Positions 34,323-46,600 of a stretch of DNA of 64,000 nucleotides are shown here, in pieces. Source of the stretch: Myrica gale (Eukaryota > Streptophyta > Magnoliopsida > Fagales > Myricaceae); the NCBI GenBank assembly GCA_963930655.1, contig OZ005621.1, positions 18,463,001 to 18,527,000 on the forward strand. The letters run 5' to 3'. The translations under genes were made by a program, and so were the position numbers. The notes beneath the pieces were generated by a model that did not search any database, was not told where the DNA came from, and was given only the letters and a program-made list of their open reading frames with translations. The stretch's first letter is position 1; every line of letters starts with the position of its first letter.

Positions 34323-34499
34323 GGTGTTTGTTTTTCTAAAATTTTGGGGTTCGAAATTTCCAACAAAACAAATACACTCTAAAATTTTTAACTTTTACAC
34401 ACATACACTTTACTTTTCACAAACCCCAATAAATCTCAATAAAGTAAAGATTCCCAAAATTTCGAGAATATTCCTTAAAATTTCCACAAACAAACACCC
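34323..34499. mobile_element. small MITE, GTTTGTTT-ended (copy 2), in SKOR promoter
   Basis: Ends GGTGTTTGTTTTTCTAAAAT and the mirror of AATTTCCACAAACAAACACC are inverted repeats. The interior (CTTTTCACAAACCCCAATAAA) matches copy 1, about 225 bases upstream. It ends about 155 bases before the SKOR start codon, so it lies in the promoter or 5' UTR. Confidence 0.65.
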
Positions 34500-34654
34500 C
34501 CTAAATTCCGAAATCTTACAATTAGCATCCAACAAAGTTAGCAGAGTAATTATAAAGAGAACTTCTCCAACGAGTGTCCAGCACTGCGAGTACTCAAACA
34601 AGTTTTCAAAGGTTTTCTTGCTTCACGTACGAAAAACTTGATCTCCTTCGGAAG

Positions 34655-37600
34655 ATGAGCATGAGGACTACTGAAGGAGGAAGGAAAGGAGGATCAGGAG
34701 GAGGCGATGAGTCGGAAGATGAAGGCCAGTATGAGCTTAGAGAGAGGAGAATGTCTTGGAAGAGGAACTTGTCGTCGTTGAAAAGAGAGGTGAGCTCTAG
34801 GAGTTTTGGAGCTAGAAGAGACCGCGAGGGGCCGTCTGGAGGCAGATGGCAGCGCTTTACCATTCATCCTGAAAACAGGTACACCATGCAATCTCGATTT
34901 CTCTCATCTTCTCTCTCTGCGCGTGTGCGCGTGCGTCTTTATCTCTCTAGGGCCAGTGCCGTACAACTCTTCTGTACAGAATGCAACGCGTCAATAACAA
35001 CTTTTTGAATGTCGGCCTGGGAGGTCCGTGCGAAAGAAATTTATTTAGTTTGTTTATACTCAAACTTTAAAAAAAATTTTACTAAAATTTTAACTTTTTT
35101 CCATTCTTATTCTCTCGATTAGAGATAAGTGAGTTTGGATGAATTTATTTTTGTAAAATTTTAGATATTAAATTTAATAAAAAATAAAGAGAAAGATAAT
35201 TTTTTATATTTTTTTAGTGAAAAGTAATGATTTGATGGGAGAGAAATATTATATTATAATATTTTATTGTGTTAAAATTTTACGAGGCAAACGCAGCCTT
35301 AATCGGTAGAATATTTAATTATGAATATTATGAATATTCAGCGAGTTAATGGGTAGAATATTTAAAAAAGATGTGATTAAAAAAATAATAAAATATTATA
35401 TTAAAATGTGTATTTTCTTTTTATGTTTGGATGGTATGAAAAAACATTGGATGCAGAGCCAAAAAAAAAAGAAAAGATAAACGAACATTAGAATCTCAAA
35501 TAAAATATTTAAGAAATGTTGTGAAATATTTGAATGTTGGCCTGTTACATAATCCATATTCAGAAGCCTCATCGTTTTGAATTGGGTGGTTCAATCAAGG
35601 ACCATTTGTGATCACGCAAAAGCTTCAGTTACCTCAGATGCTTTACCAGCTACCTCCACCCACTGTCCTCTTCTCTTCTCTTCGCCTTTGATGTTTCTCG
35701 ATCAGATTGGAGTATTGAATGAGAGAAAGGAAGAAGTTTGGAAATTTGGATTGATGGATTGGGGGAATGCAGGTGGTACGTGTTGTGGACGCATTTCATT
35801 CTGCTATGGGCCGTGTACTCCTCCTTCTTCACCCCACTGGAGTTCGGGTTCTTCAGAGGACTCCCCGAGAACCTGTTCCTCCTCGACATTGCTGGCCAGT
35901 TCGCCTTCCTCATCGACATCGTCGTCCGTTTCTTCGTCGCCTACCGCGACCCTCACTCCTACTGCATGGTCTACGACCACAATCTCATCGCCCTTCGGTA
36001 ACCTAACCCGTTCAATTCTGTTTTTTTTTTTTTTGCTTTCTCTATCTACTGGTTTCAGATGGAATTTGGTAATTTTTTTTTAATTTGCTTAAATATAGGT
36101 ACTTGAAGTCTCGGTTCTGGGTTGATTTACTGGGTTGCATGCCCTGGGATGCTATTTACAAGGTACTACCCTGGTCTTGACAGTTCTTTTTCTTTTGTTT
36201 GATTAGGTATCCCTTGTCTGCTTCTTTCTAATTTATCCGGCAGTGGGTACATCTTTTCATTCTAGCTGGAAAAGTTGCTTATTGAAAAATGAACGGCATT
36301 CTGGACGCTTCACTAAAACAAGGACTTCCTATACTGTACTAACAGCAGACTAAGTGGACATAAGGCATGTCCCCTCCTGACGGGAATAGCGATTGAAGCT
36401 CCTTATTTCCGATCTGTCCTAAAAACGAAAGCAATTCAGCTACAATGTCCGGAAAATAGAATAATCTCGTATTGATTTTCCCAATTTATATATCAGCTTT
36501 ATTTTCAGATTCATCAAGTTTCCTACAGTTTCTTTGTTTATTCCACTTGCTATGTTTTTTTTTTCTAACCTTTATTCAGAAGCACAGCATTGAATAGATT
36601 GGCGGATAAGAGTATTTGTCCAACAAATGTTGGTGCAGACAGAACAAATGCATTGTGACTATGGGGGGAGTACAACATGCTTCGTGATACAATTGTGTGT
36701 CCCCCAATATCCAAGCTCTCAAAGAGATGTCTCCATTTGAGTGGCTTCAATGGGGAGGCCTTAGACTGCGCAAAGTTCTAACCTGTGTCTGCAAATAAGC
36801 TCCAATAGGAGAAACACTTTCTTGGATTTTATATGTCATACAATATACATATCGCACAATGAGAGCTTTTAGCATGCATTAACTTGAATGAATCTCATTA
36901 GTCTTTACAATCTCTGGATGCACAAAAGTAAAAAGAGAAAAGAAATAGAGAAAAGAAATAGGAACAGGTACATGATGATGATATGTTAGGAATAAGATGG
37001 TCAATTCAGGGCTTTAAGTTGTGTTGTCACCAGCAACATTAAATTGTTCCTTTGGTTTGTAGTTGATTACGATGGCACAATTTGTTTTACTTTTAAGTTT
37101 AAATGATGCTTATGGCAATGCCTATTCAATTTAAATAGTTATGCTTATGGCATCTTTACTTCATATTTGGATGCATTGTTTTGAGTCTGATATAGAAAAC
37201 TTAGCTCAGTAGCTCTTATACGGCAATCTGAACTTAACCACCCTGATCAGGCTTCTGGTAAACAAGAGCTAGTCAGGTACCTATTGTGGATTAGGCTAAG
37301 TCGAGCACTCAGAGTGACAGAGTTCTTTGATAAGTTGGAGAAAGATATCAGGCTAAATTACCTCTGCACAAGAATTGTGAAGCTTTTTGTCGTCGAACTC
37401 TATTGCACCCATACAGCTGCATGCATCTTTTACTATCTTGCTACTACCGTTCCTCCATCCAAGGAAGGCTACACATGGATAGGAAGTTTGAAGATGGGTG
37501 AATACAGCTACTCACACTTCAGAGAAATTGATCTTTGGAAGCGTTACGCGACATCTCTATATTTTTCCATTGTCACCATGGCGAATGTTGGTAAGTTGTC

Positions 37601-40600
37601 TATATTTCTATCTTGAGTTATAAAAATGTAATCAATATGTGAATTGTAATTGATTATATGTCGAGCTTAGAAAAATGATAATTTGTACAAGCAATACCCC
37701 AAAATTACTGCACTTCTGTGCCGGCTCTTGCTTTATTTTCATCTTTTTTTCTCATGAGCGTATCCAACATTCACATCTATTATCAGCAAATGTTGATCAT
37801 GATCCCTGCTCTTTTTTCATATGAAGCAGTCTGAAGTGAGTTTTTTTTTTAATTGGATCTAGCCCGTACATTAATTCTTATAAGTTGATAATGGTCCCTT
37901 TATATTACCATACGAATATGTGCTAATTTTTGTATGAGTTTCTTATAGAAGATTTGGCATGCCTCCCTGTACGAACCAACAATATGCTTTACTTTGCAGG
38001 TTATGGAGAGATACATGCAGTCAATGTGAGGGAAATGATATTCATCATGGTCTATGTATCATTTGACATGATTCTTGGTTCTTATCTGCTTGGTAACATG
38101 GCAGCACTCATAGTAAAAGGATCAAAGACAGAAAAATTTAGGGATAGAAGTGCTGACCTTATCAAATATATGAATAAAAACAAACTTGATAGGCATTTAA
38201 AAAAGGAGATCAAAGGTCATCTACGACTGCAATATGAGCGCAGCAACACAGAAGTTGCTTTACTTCAGGATGTTCCAGCCTCTATTCGGACTAAGGTATT
38301 GAATTATTGATGAATTTCCTTGTACCTGTAAATCAGTTGTTTAACTTATTCTTCTTGTCATGTGGAATGTTTGATATAGATTGTTGCGCCACTTGCCAAT
38401 AGCTTAAGGTTTTGGGATTAATTCTTTGTTGGCATGATAAGAGGCCAGTTATTCTCTATGAGATTTTGGTTCAATGTAATTTCTTCTGTTCTGCAAGTAC
38501 AGGTCTCGTATTTAGTTCAGAGTAATCAAGACCTGAAGAAACAGAGATAAAGGGGGCTGGGGGTGTCAGTATATGTCATATATATTGTGGGCCAACTTCC
38601 TAACAATTCCAAACTTTTCAATGATTCTTGATTGTCTAAGAAGTGTGTAATTTTTGACCCCATAGTTTGGTTCAGAATTCTTATATGTATGTATGCAATC
38701 TGGCACAAAGGGAAGTAATATGGGATGTTTCTGATGTTGCTTCCGACTGATTTTGAATGATCTTCCCTCAACCATACTTCCAGTTACAATTTTTGGACAT
38801 TAGATGGTGAGGAGTATTAGACCAACAAAGGGACTTGATGGTTTCAATTGTGAAGTAAGGGACTTTAAAATTTCTGAAGGTCGATGACAGTCTGACATTT
38901 CTTGCAATTTTTCATAGGATGGATAATAGAGTTTGTGAAGGTTACCATGCTCAAAGTTCTATCCACTCAGGCTTCATGAGTTTATCTAATGCTCGACTCT
39001 TGCCAACCCTTTTTAATAAAAAAGTTTATCCTTCTGTATTAGAAAAATTCATATAGCCCTAAACAGATTATGGTTGAATGGTTCTTGGAAAATTTGCTTA
39101 TTTTCTTATGCTAGAAGGCTGTTAGAACATTTGCACGCATAGTCAAGATTCTGGTCATTGGATATAGAGTTCATTAGTGAATTCAACTATTCCGAACTGT
39201 GGAAGCTATTGATAGATGCTGCAATTTGAATGAACCCACCAATAGCCATGTCAGGCTCAACATACGAGACCTGATTTTCGGGATTTTTTGGTTTGCTGGA
39301 CAGCCAACATTGTCAACGCCTCAAAAGATTTCATTCTCTGTTTGTGCAGAAGTTAGAATAGGGGTGGCTTTGCTTTGAAGAGGAAAACTTGCCGTCAGTT
39401 TGTAAAGTTTAGCTCACTATTTCTTACAAATTAATGGGTAAGTGCCAATGAGATCTAGCTCAAACTTTTTTCTTCTCATAGTAAAGGGGTGGAGGGTGGG
39501 GTGTTTTAGGTAGATCCGGTTTCTGTGGGTGATTTACAAACACAGAAACATAAACTTAACATCTTTTGTTAAACCAGCCGCAGCTATGCCATTAAATATT
39601 GGCTATTTTTCTGTCCAAGGATGAGGGCAGTTTCTTTTCAGCCTTAATTGTGGATTCCCATGATATGTGTGTGGATACAAAATCGTATGCTTATTTTAAC
39701 GGATATATTAAATGAAATCGAAATAGGTTTTGAAGATTAGAGATGACCAAAGAAATCCAAGTTCTCCATATACTACGGTTACTCGGGGAACCATCTCTCT
39801 CCCTCCCCTCTGCGCGGGGGGGGTGCTTTTTTCTACAATGGCCTGCTCTTGGGAATTGGGGAGTTAGAAGAAAAGTGCCAGACTAGTATAGTTAGAAAAG
39901 AATTCATGCAGCAGCTTTCTAGGTGTTGACTTCACCCACACTCACATTTTGGGTACGCTTGGTATGTCTGTACTACAATTTTTTTTTTCTTGTTTGCAGA
40001 TTTCACAGAGCTTATACGAGCCACATATTAAAGAAGTTTCTCTTTTCAAGGGGTGCTCTCTCGGATTCTTCAAGCAGATTGTAAGCCATCATCCTACACG
40101 AATTAAGTAGAATGTGATTATGCTGAAAAAAAAGGTATAATTGAATTCAAAAGAATGGGTAACTACATACATTTTACACTTTTTCTGTTTCTAAAGTGGA
40201 AATTCATGTGTTATCTTGAGCTTGATCATATCCATTGACTTTATTTTTTATTTTCCCTAACGGCTAAGTATTCAATTTCCTTGGTAGACTGCTGACAAAC
40301 CCACTTGGACTTAATGCATGCTAAATTCATCTTGACTTGTTAGGAATTGTTTACTCACCCATTTCAAGGCTAAACCATTACCAAAACACCCGATCTTGAT
40401 GTGCTATGCTGGTTTTGGATTTCATTACGTGGGATTCCCATTTTGGATGTTGAAAGTTAAGGGTTTTCTAGCATGCTTAGCTCTCTGCACAAATTCGTCT
40501 CGAATGGCATACTACTCCTGGTTTCAGTGGTCATTTGGAATTTATTTCAGAGGACTGCTCTCTGTAATCCCAGTAGCGTTAGACAGTTATTAGTATAGGA

Positions 40601-43600
40601 AGGCATGACTAGTATGGTTGTGAAGCATAAGTAGTGTATCACGTAGTGGCGGTTCCCAGCCTATGTCATACCAGGGCTCCTCGCTGGTTCCTTTTAATGG
40701 GTTTTTTTTTTTTCTGTACCTGGCCCTATTAGTATGGATCATGAAGAGGTTGCTTTCTCTAAGTGGTCGTATGGTCGAAAGCATGGAGAGGACTCTGGTT
40801 AACTTTCAATGGTTTTTCTGTACCTGGTCCTATTGTTATGAATTGCGAAGAGTTTGTTTTGTTTAAGGAGTCATACTTGTCAAAAGCTGGGAGAAGAGAC
40901 TCTGATTAAGAATAAACTCTTTAGTTTTCTGACCCTTGTTTAGTGGTAAAAATGAAATAGGAAAAAATGTTTGTTTTACTCATTTATGTTCTTTCCCATA
41001 TATTGATCTAGATAGCTGAGAAACTTGGAGGATGAGCTCTTTACAGAATGAAACATGAAGCATTTAAGTATCACTCAGTATAATGGGATATGGTTTTTGT
41101 TTTTTCTAACACTATCCATAAGTTGGGAGTGAGAAAATGGAGGATCTTCAAAGGCAATTGCTGGGATGGTTAGCTTTGGAAAGAGAGATGGGGTGGAAAT
41201 GGGTAAGGAGGGAGAGAGTGAAATTGTATTTGCAGACAGAGGTTTAGTGGGAATGGAGGGGAGAGGAGTCGAGTACCTTTGTGATGTTTCAAGTTTTGGA
41301 TGCATCTTTGCAGTGTTTATCTGCTGACTTATTCCCTGTTGCTGTGACTGATGGCAATGATGGTTAGTTTTGAACCTGCGGACTGATTTTGATTTGAAGT
41401 AAAATTAAATCCCTTAGAGAGAGAAGTTCTTGTGAGCTTATGCTGAGGCTTGCACCTCTGGGAGTGTTGTTCTTTCTCCTCTTTGTTTTTTGATAACATT
41501 CTATGAACTGGTTCCTATGAGAAAAACGTTCAAGCCTGGGAAAATCTGACTGTTGGCAGCAACTATACTGCTCTTCAAATAAACAAGCACTCCAGATGGT
41601 GCCATCAAAATTTCAAATTCTATTAGCTGTGAACGAATAAATTTACTTGGTGGCATACAATGTTTCTTTTTCCTGTTGGTCGAAAGCATGCAAATTGCCT
41701 TTTGCAGTGTTCCGTATCTGATTGTTTGATGGAATAGTTTCAATTATATAACCTCTTATTGTTTTCCCTTACTTGTTTGCTCTCTGTAGTATAATGTTGT
41801 TTCTGATATTTCTTCATAACATTTGATCGTACAAAACAAAAGGGATAACATTAGAAACATAGCTTCTTTCTGTGCAAATGGCTCTTATTCATTTGATGCT
41901 TTATCAGGCAAGCAGGGTTCATGAGGAGTTTTTCCTCCCAGGAGAAGTGATTATAGAACGGGGAGCCACAATCGATCAACTTTATATCCTATGCCATGGT
42001 GAAGTGGTATGATTTTTTTTTTGTCTGGACAGTTTCATCTTCAATATGTCATCTTTTTACTAGTTTTGTGTACTCTGCAGCATCTGTGGAATATATAAAA
42101 GGCATCTGATAGTATGACCACCTCAAGATATTTTACCAATTTTTATTCCATGATAACGCATGAATTTTTAGAAGTAAAATGAACTTAAGTTGAGTGAAGC
42201 CCATGTACTGCGTGACAAGATGTTACCCAGAAGCAACAGTAAGTATTGGTGGAAGAATAATGTCTCAAGTACACAAACTGGCCATCAGTAAAAGTTCTGC
42301 AATAAGCCTCTACACTTCCTCTCTCTCTCTCCCTCTCTTGTTAGGACATCCTCTTGGTTCTCAACGTCTCTAATCATGACCCTGTAGTGATTGGCAGTTC
42401 TAATAAACTCTCTCCATTCCATTTCTGTCTTTTATCAACCAGAATCGTGTCAAAAGAGCCTCAAGCTATATCACAAGGAATTCCCTGCAGTTCAGTCTCC
42501 ATTTTCCACAGGCCACACTAAAAACCGTCATATAGAAATAGGCCCACACACATGGAAGATCATTGCGTAGACATGATTCATCCCACAAGCTAGCTGATCT
42601 CATTGTTGATGCCCAACTCCACTCACATAGCATTATACCAACAGATATTTATGCAATCAAAACCAACAAATCTAAAAAAGAAAAAGAAAAAAAGAAAAGA
42701 AACTAGCTTCAACAAATCAAAAAATCAAAAGAGAACCCCATTTGTGTCTAAAAAATAAACACCACACAAATAACCCGAGCTAGATTAAATCCTCATATGA
42801 AAAAGACCACCAAATTCCTTCTCCTATTTGCCCAACTTCAAAGCAAAAATGAAGAAATTGATTGGGCAGCTTGGTGCTCGAGCACAACAGAGAGGTAGAT
42901 GGGAACTCAGCACCTATACGCTTGCCCTACCTTCCAGCCTTGAGAAACCTCTCCTCCTTCCATAATATACTGAAACCCTGCCTTCTACATCCTTGACATT
43001 GACTTCCACATCTTTGGCTTGCCCCTCCTACTTTTGTTCAGACTACCACTGTCGCCATCAATCAAACTCATTCTCAAATGATAATAGGAACACGAGTATA
43101 TTAACTTTTTGTATAAAATAAGTTAACCCAAAACCTTGATACCAATGATAAACTTAGCCTTAGTGGTTTTGTCTCATTAATGGTGTGAACATTGTTTCTG
43201 TTGGAGAGAAGATGGAGGGGGTTTGGATTTCTATAACTGGTGAGAGTTTGAGCTGATTGGTGGACAAGTACAGGCCATTGGCTTGTCAATTTCCTCTTTG
43301 GTCTCTGCGTCCACAAAGGAGAACAAGATGATGAGGGTGCCCAAGGGGTGGTCTGACAGTCCAGGCTAGAGTGGGACCACAAAATTCATCAATTTCCACA
43401 AACTTTAACTAACGTGAAATGATGAATTAAATTATTTAATGATGTTGTAAGCTCCTCCTTTTATGGGGGTTGAAATTTGCTCTCAATAGGTGGGGGTACA
43501 AAAAATATTTAGAGGTGAAGGTATAGTGTAGAATCAGGGTTTGAACTTATGAACACTACTATGATATTGTATTTAATCATCAATTGCCCCAAGAGCTTAA

Positions 43601-46600
43601 GTTGATAGAAAATTCAATCATTGAATTGTACTCTGGCATAGGACTACACTGGTATAGCTTCAATGAAGAGAAGTTTGTGACATGGCCTTCTAGGAAGACA
43701 CCACGTGCACCTTCTATGAGATTGACATTTAAACAAATGGAAGTTAGGATGGAAATCTTGACTTAGACTTTGGAGAATCATAAAATGTGATTATAAAAAT
43801 TGAAAACGGAAGGTGTATGATTAGAAATGACTCTAAGCACAGGAGGTGATGTTTAAATTTTTAATTAGTTTTATTCCTTCTTGGCTTGAGAATCGATATA
43901 TTTTCTTTTGGATGCATCAGCATATATGACCAAAAACCAATATACTGGATTATATGAATCCTGTGGCTGTATGTGTTATGTACCGATGGAACTCATATTT
44001 TGGATATCTTGTTTTCTTATTTGCACTCTTTTTAAATTTTAGATACATAATTTCTGGATGCTTGCCTCTGTTTTTCTTGTGTGGGTGTGTATGTATTCTT
44101 GAACTGTGGTCTTGATAGGTGTGATATTACCTACAGGAGGAGATAGGGAATTTGGAAGATGAGGAAACAGCAGAATGTATAACGCTTTTGCAAGCCTATA
44201 GCTCATTTGGCGAAGTTTCTTTTCTTTGCAACTCTTGTCAGACTCGTACAGTTCGAGCTTGTGGGCTATGTAGGATCTTGCGACTTGATAAACAATGCTT
44301 TACAGAAATCCTAGATATATGTTTTTCCGATGGGCGGATGATCTTGAACAACCTCCTCGAGGTTAATCGATATTCTTTCTCCTCCTTCCATTTGATCTCT
44401 GTTCTGCTAAAAATATGGTCCCCCAGATATAATTGTCAATTCCTTTGCCGTTTTCTACCGTATCAAATCAGTTGTGTCCTGATGCTGGCAGAATCTCTTT
44501 ATTCACTGAAAATACTGTCAATGTTTTTTTTTTGTCAATTCTAGAAATATGCGTAAATGATTCAGGAAATATCATTCTAACACTGGTCATTGATCAGGGA
44601 AAGCAACCCAATCTTCGGAGGAAGATTTTGGAATCAGATGTCACACTTTATATTGGACAGCGTGAATCAGATTTGGCTATGAGAGTTAATTGTGCTGTCT
44701 ATGATGGAGATTCTTATAGACTAAAACGTTTGATCAGAGCAGGAGCAGATCCCAAGAACGTGGATTATGACGGAAGATCACCTTTGGTATGGATTCTTGA
44801 AAGCTGAGAGTCATTCTTATTCTCTTTGATAACAGAGAGCTAGAATACCCTCACCTTTCCTTTCCAAAAATTTAGCTACTTCGTAACTTTTCCTCCTTGC
44901 TTTATGACAATGACAAACTGGTTGGAATGGAGGACCCGTAAGTTGTACCCATTGACAAATTTGGTCTGAATGCCTTTCCCTCGTTGAGTCTTCTCTATTT
45001 ATAGAAACAAATGTACAAGGATTGCTTGATAAGGAAATAAGCTATACAAGGAAATACACTACCCCATTCCATATGTACAGCTAACCTATAAGAAATGAAA
45101 CAATCGAGAATAAAATTGCTAAAAATAAATATCCTAAAAATCCTCAATATATCTCCGTTAACACCCATCACATAGGCTGGTTCACTATCATCCACATCAT
45201 AATATGTGAGCCAAGTTTTGAAGCTTTGGCAAAGGAACGTAGGTAGAGGGGCATCCTGTCAAAGTGCCCATAAACTACATGTCCCAGGATCAGAACCTGG
45301 CTCTGATATCCAACTGAGGCTTGTCTTCATTTGTATAGTGTGAAGATAGAGAGTTTGGTGCCACATGTAATTCTCACATTGTAATGCTATTAACAAGATA
45401 ACGACAAGACTCTTGCAAGATAAAGATTACTCCAAAACTTAGACAAGTTTAATCTCAGATATTCTTATCTATCACATGTTCTTCTAGATAGTTATTTTTC
45501 TCTTGCTCGTTGCTCTTGCAAACCCTTGTAATTAAAGTAGAGCCTAATTCCAGAAACACTGGCTAAGATGTATCTATCCATGTTGGTTCTTTATGCTGGG
45601 TGATATAGCCCAATGAGATGGTTTTGTACTTAGTATTCTATCACTTGCAGCCAGAAAGTGTAAACTAATGCTGATTTCATGTGCAAGGAGTTTTATGGCA
45701 TTGTTGTTAGATATGCAATTTTTACTGAATAATCTTTAGTGTGGTGTTTGGTGCACCCCCACCCCAATCTTAGCCAATTTATTAAGAATGAAGCAGATTC
45801 ATGTATGGCTCCTGCTAATATGTATTATTATTTTTACAGCATATAGCTGCATCCAAAGGATATGAAGATATTTCTCTTTACCTTATTGAACAAGGAGTGG
45901 ATGTCAACATTTCAGGTAGGCTTTTTAACTACTTCATTGCTTTGTTAAGGGTTTTGGGCATGCAGGTTTTTTGTATTTTTGCTGGAACCATGCCACATAG
46001 CCTCTCCTAAGACTGAGATTAATTTCAAGGGCATATGGGGTCAAGTTCCTTGGGACTAAATGTTAAGTAGATTATTTTCTTTCAAAACTAACTTCTTTAT
46101 GAGTTCTTTGTCGTGAATACAGCTCATTTGATTTAAATTTTTGTTCGCATTCAGTTTCCAATGCTGTCAAAATTCTAAAATGTTTACCCATGTCTAAATC
46201 TTGCTTTATTTGCCAAGATAGAGGTAACAGTGTACAAAGTCAACCAACTTAAGAAAGTAGAAAAACAGATTGCTTTGTTTTGAAAATTATGAATAGATGG
46301 ATGCAATAGATATTATCGAATAAAAGATCTACTCACCATCAAATGTGTAAAAGGCCTGCCAAATCACTTTTCAGTAGACCTCTTTTCCCCTTCTCTCTAT
46401 CTTTGTTCATCAACTGGAAATGTTACAGACTTTATCAAGATTTAAAAGTTCGATTGTAGAACCATTTTCCTTAGCCATTATGGAATGGTATAAACTTTCG
46501 TGTTAGATTTTTCCATGTCTTTGTTTCTGCTCCTATCCCTTATTTTTGCTCGAAGGTATCCAGCGGACATTGTTTGCCCCCCAGCCACACCCCCCGAATT

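Larger units (their letters stand above)
27092..34654. other. 7.5-kb gene-poor, repeat-rich intergenic region
   Basis: Separates the divergently transcribed MKK9-like and SKOR genes. It contains several MITEs (27363-27766, 30266-31432, 33922-34098, 34323-34499), an hAT deletion derivative (32617-33738) and a TA microsatellite. The section 28000-30200 is AT-rich with no recognised gene; 28880-29050 is less AT-rich but I could not tie it to a family. The first 200 bases left of 27300 are the MKK9-like promoter. Confidence 0.55.

Noticed and set aside
34574-34654. Upstream extension of the SKOR open frame by 27 codons
   Set aside because: The extension does not resemble known SKOR N termini, while the ATG at 34655 begins an acidic, family-like N terminus.
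35577-36083. A 168-codon plus-strand frame and several others overlapping SKOR exon 2
   Set aside because: Ser/Pro-rich composition from an out-of-frame reading. The exon is in another frame with S1-S2 membrane segments and proper splice sites.
43101-43382. Minus-strand 93-codon frame in SKOR intron 7
   Set aside because: No recognisable domain, low-complexity composition, no splice context.
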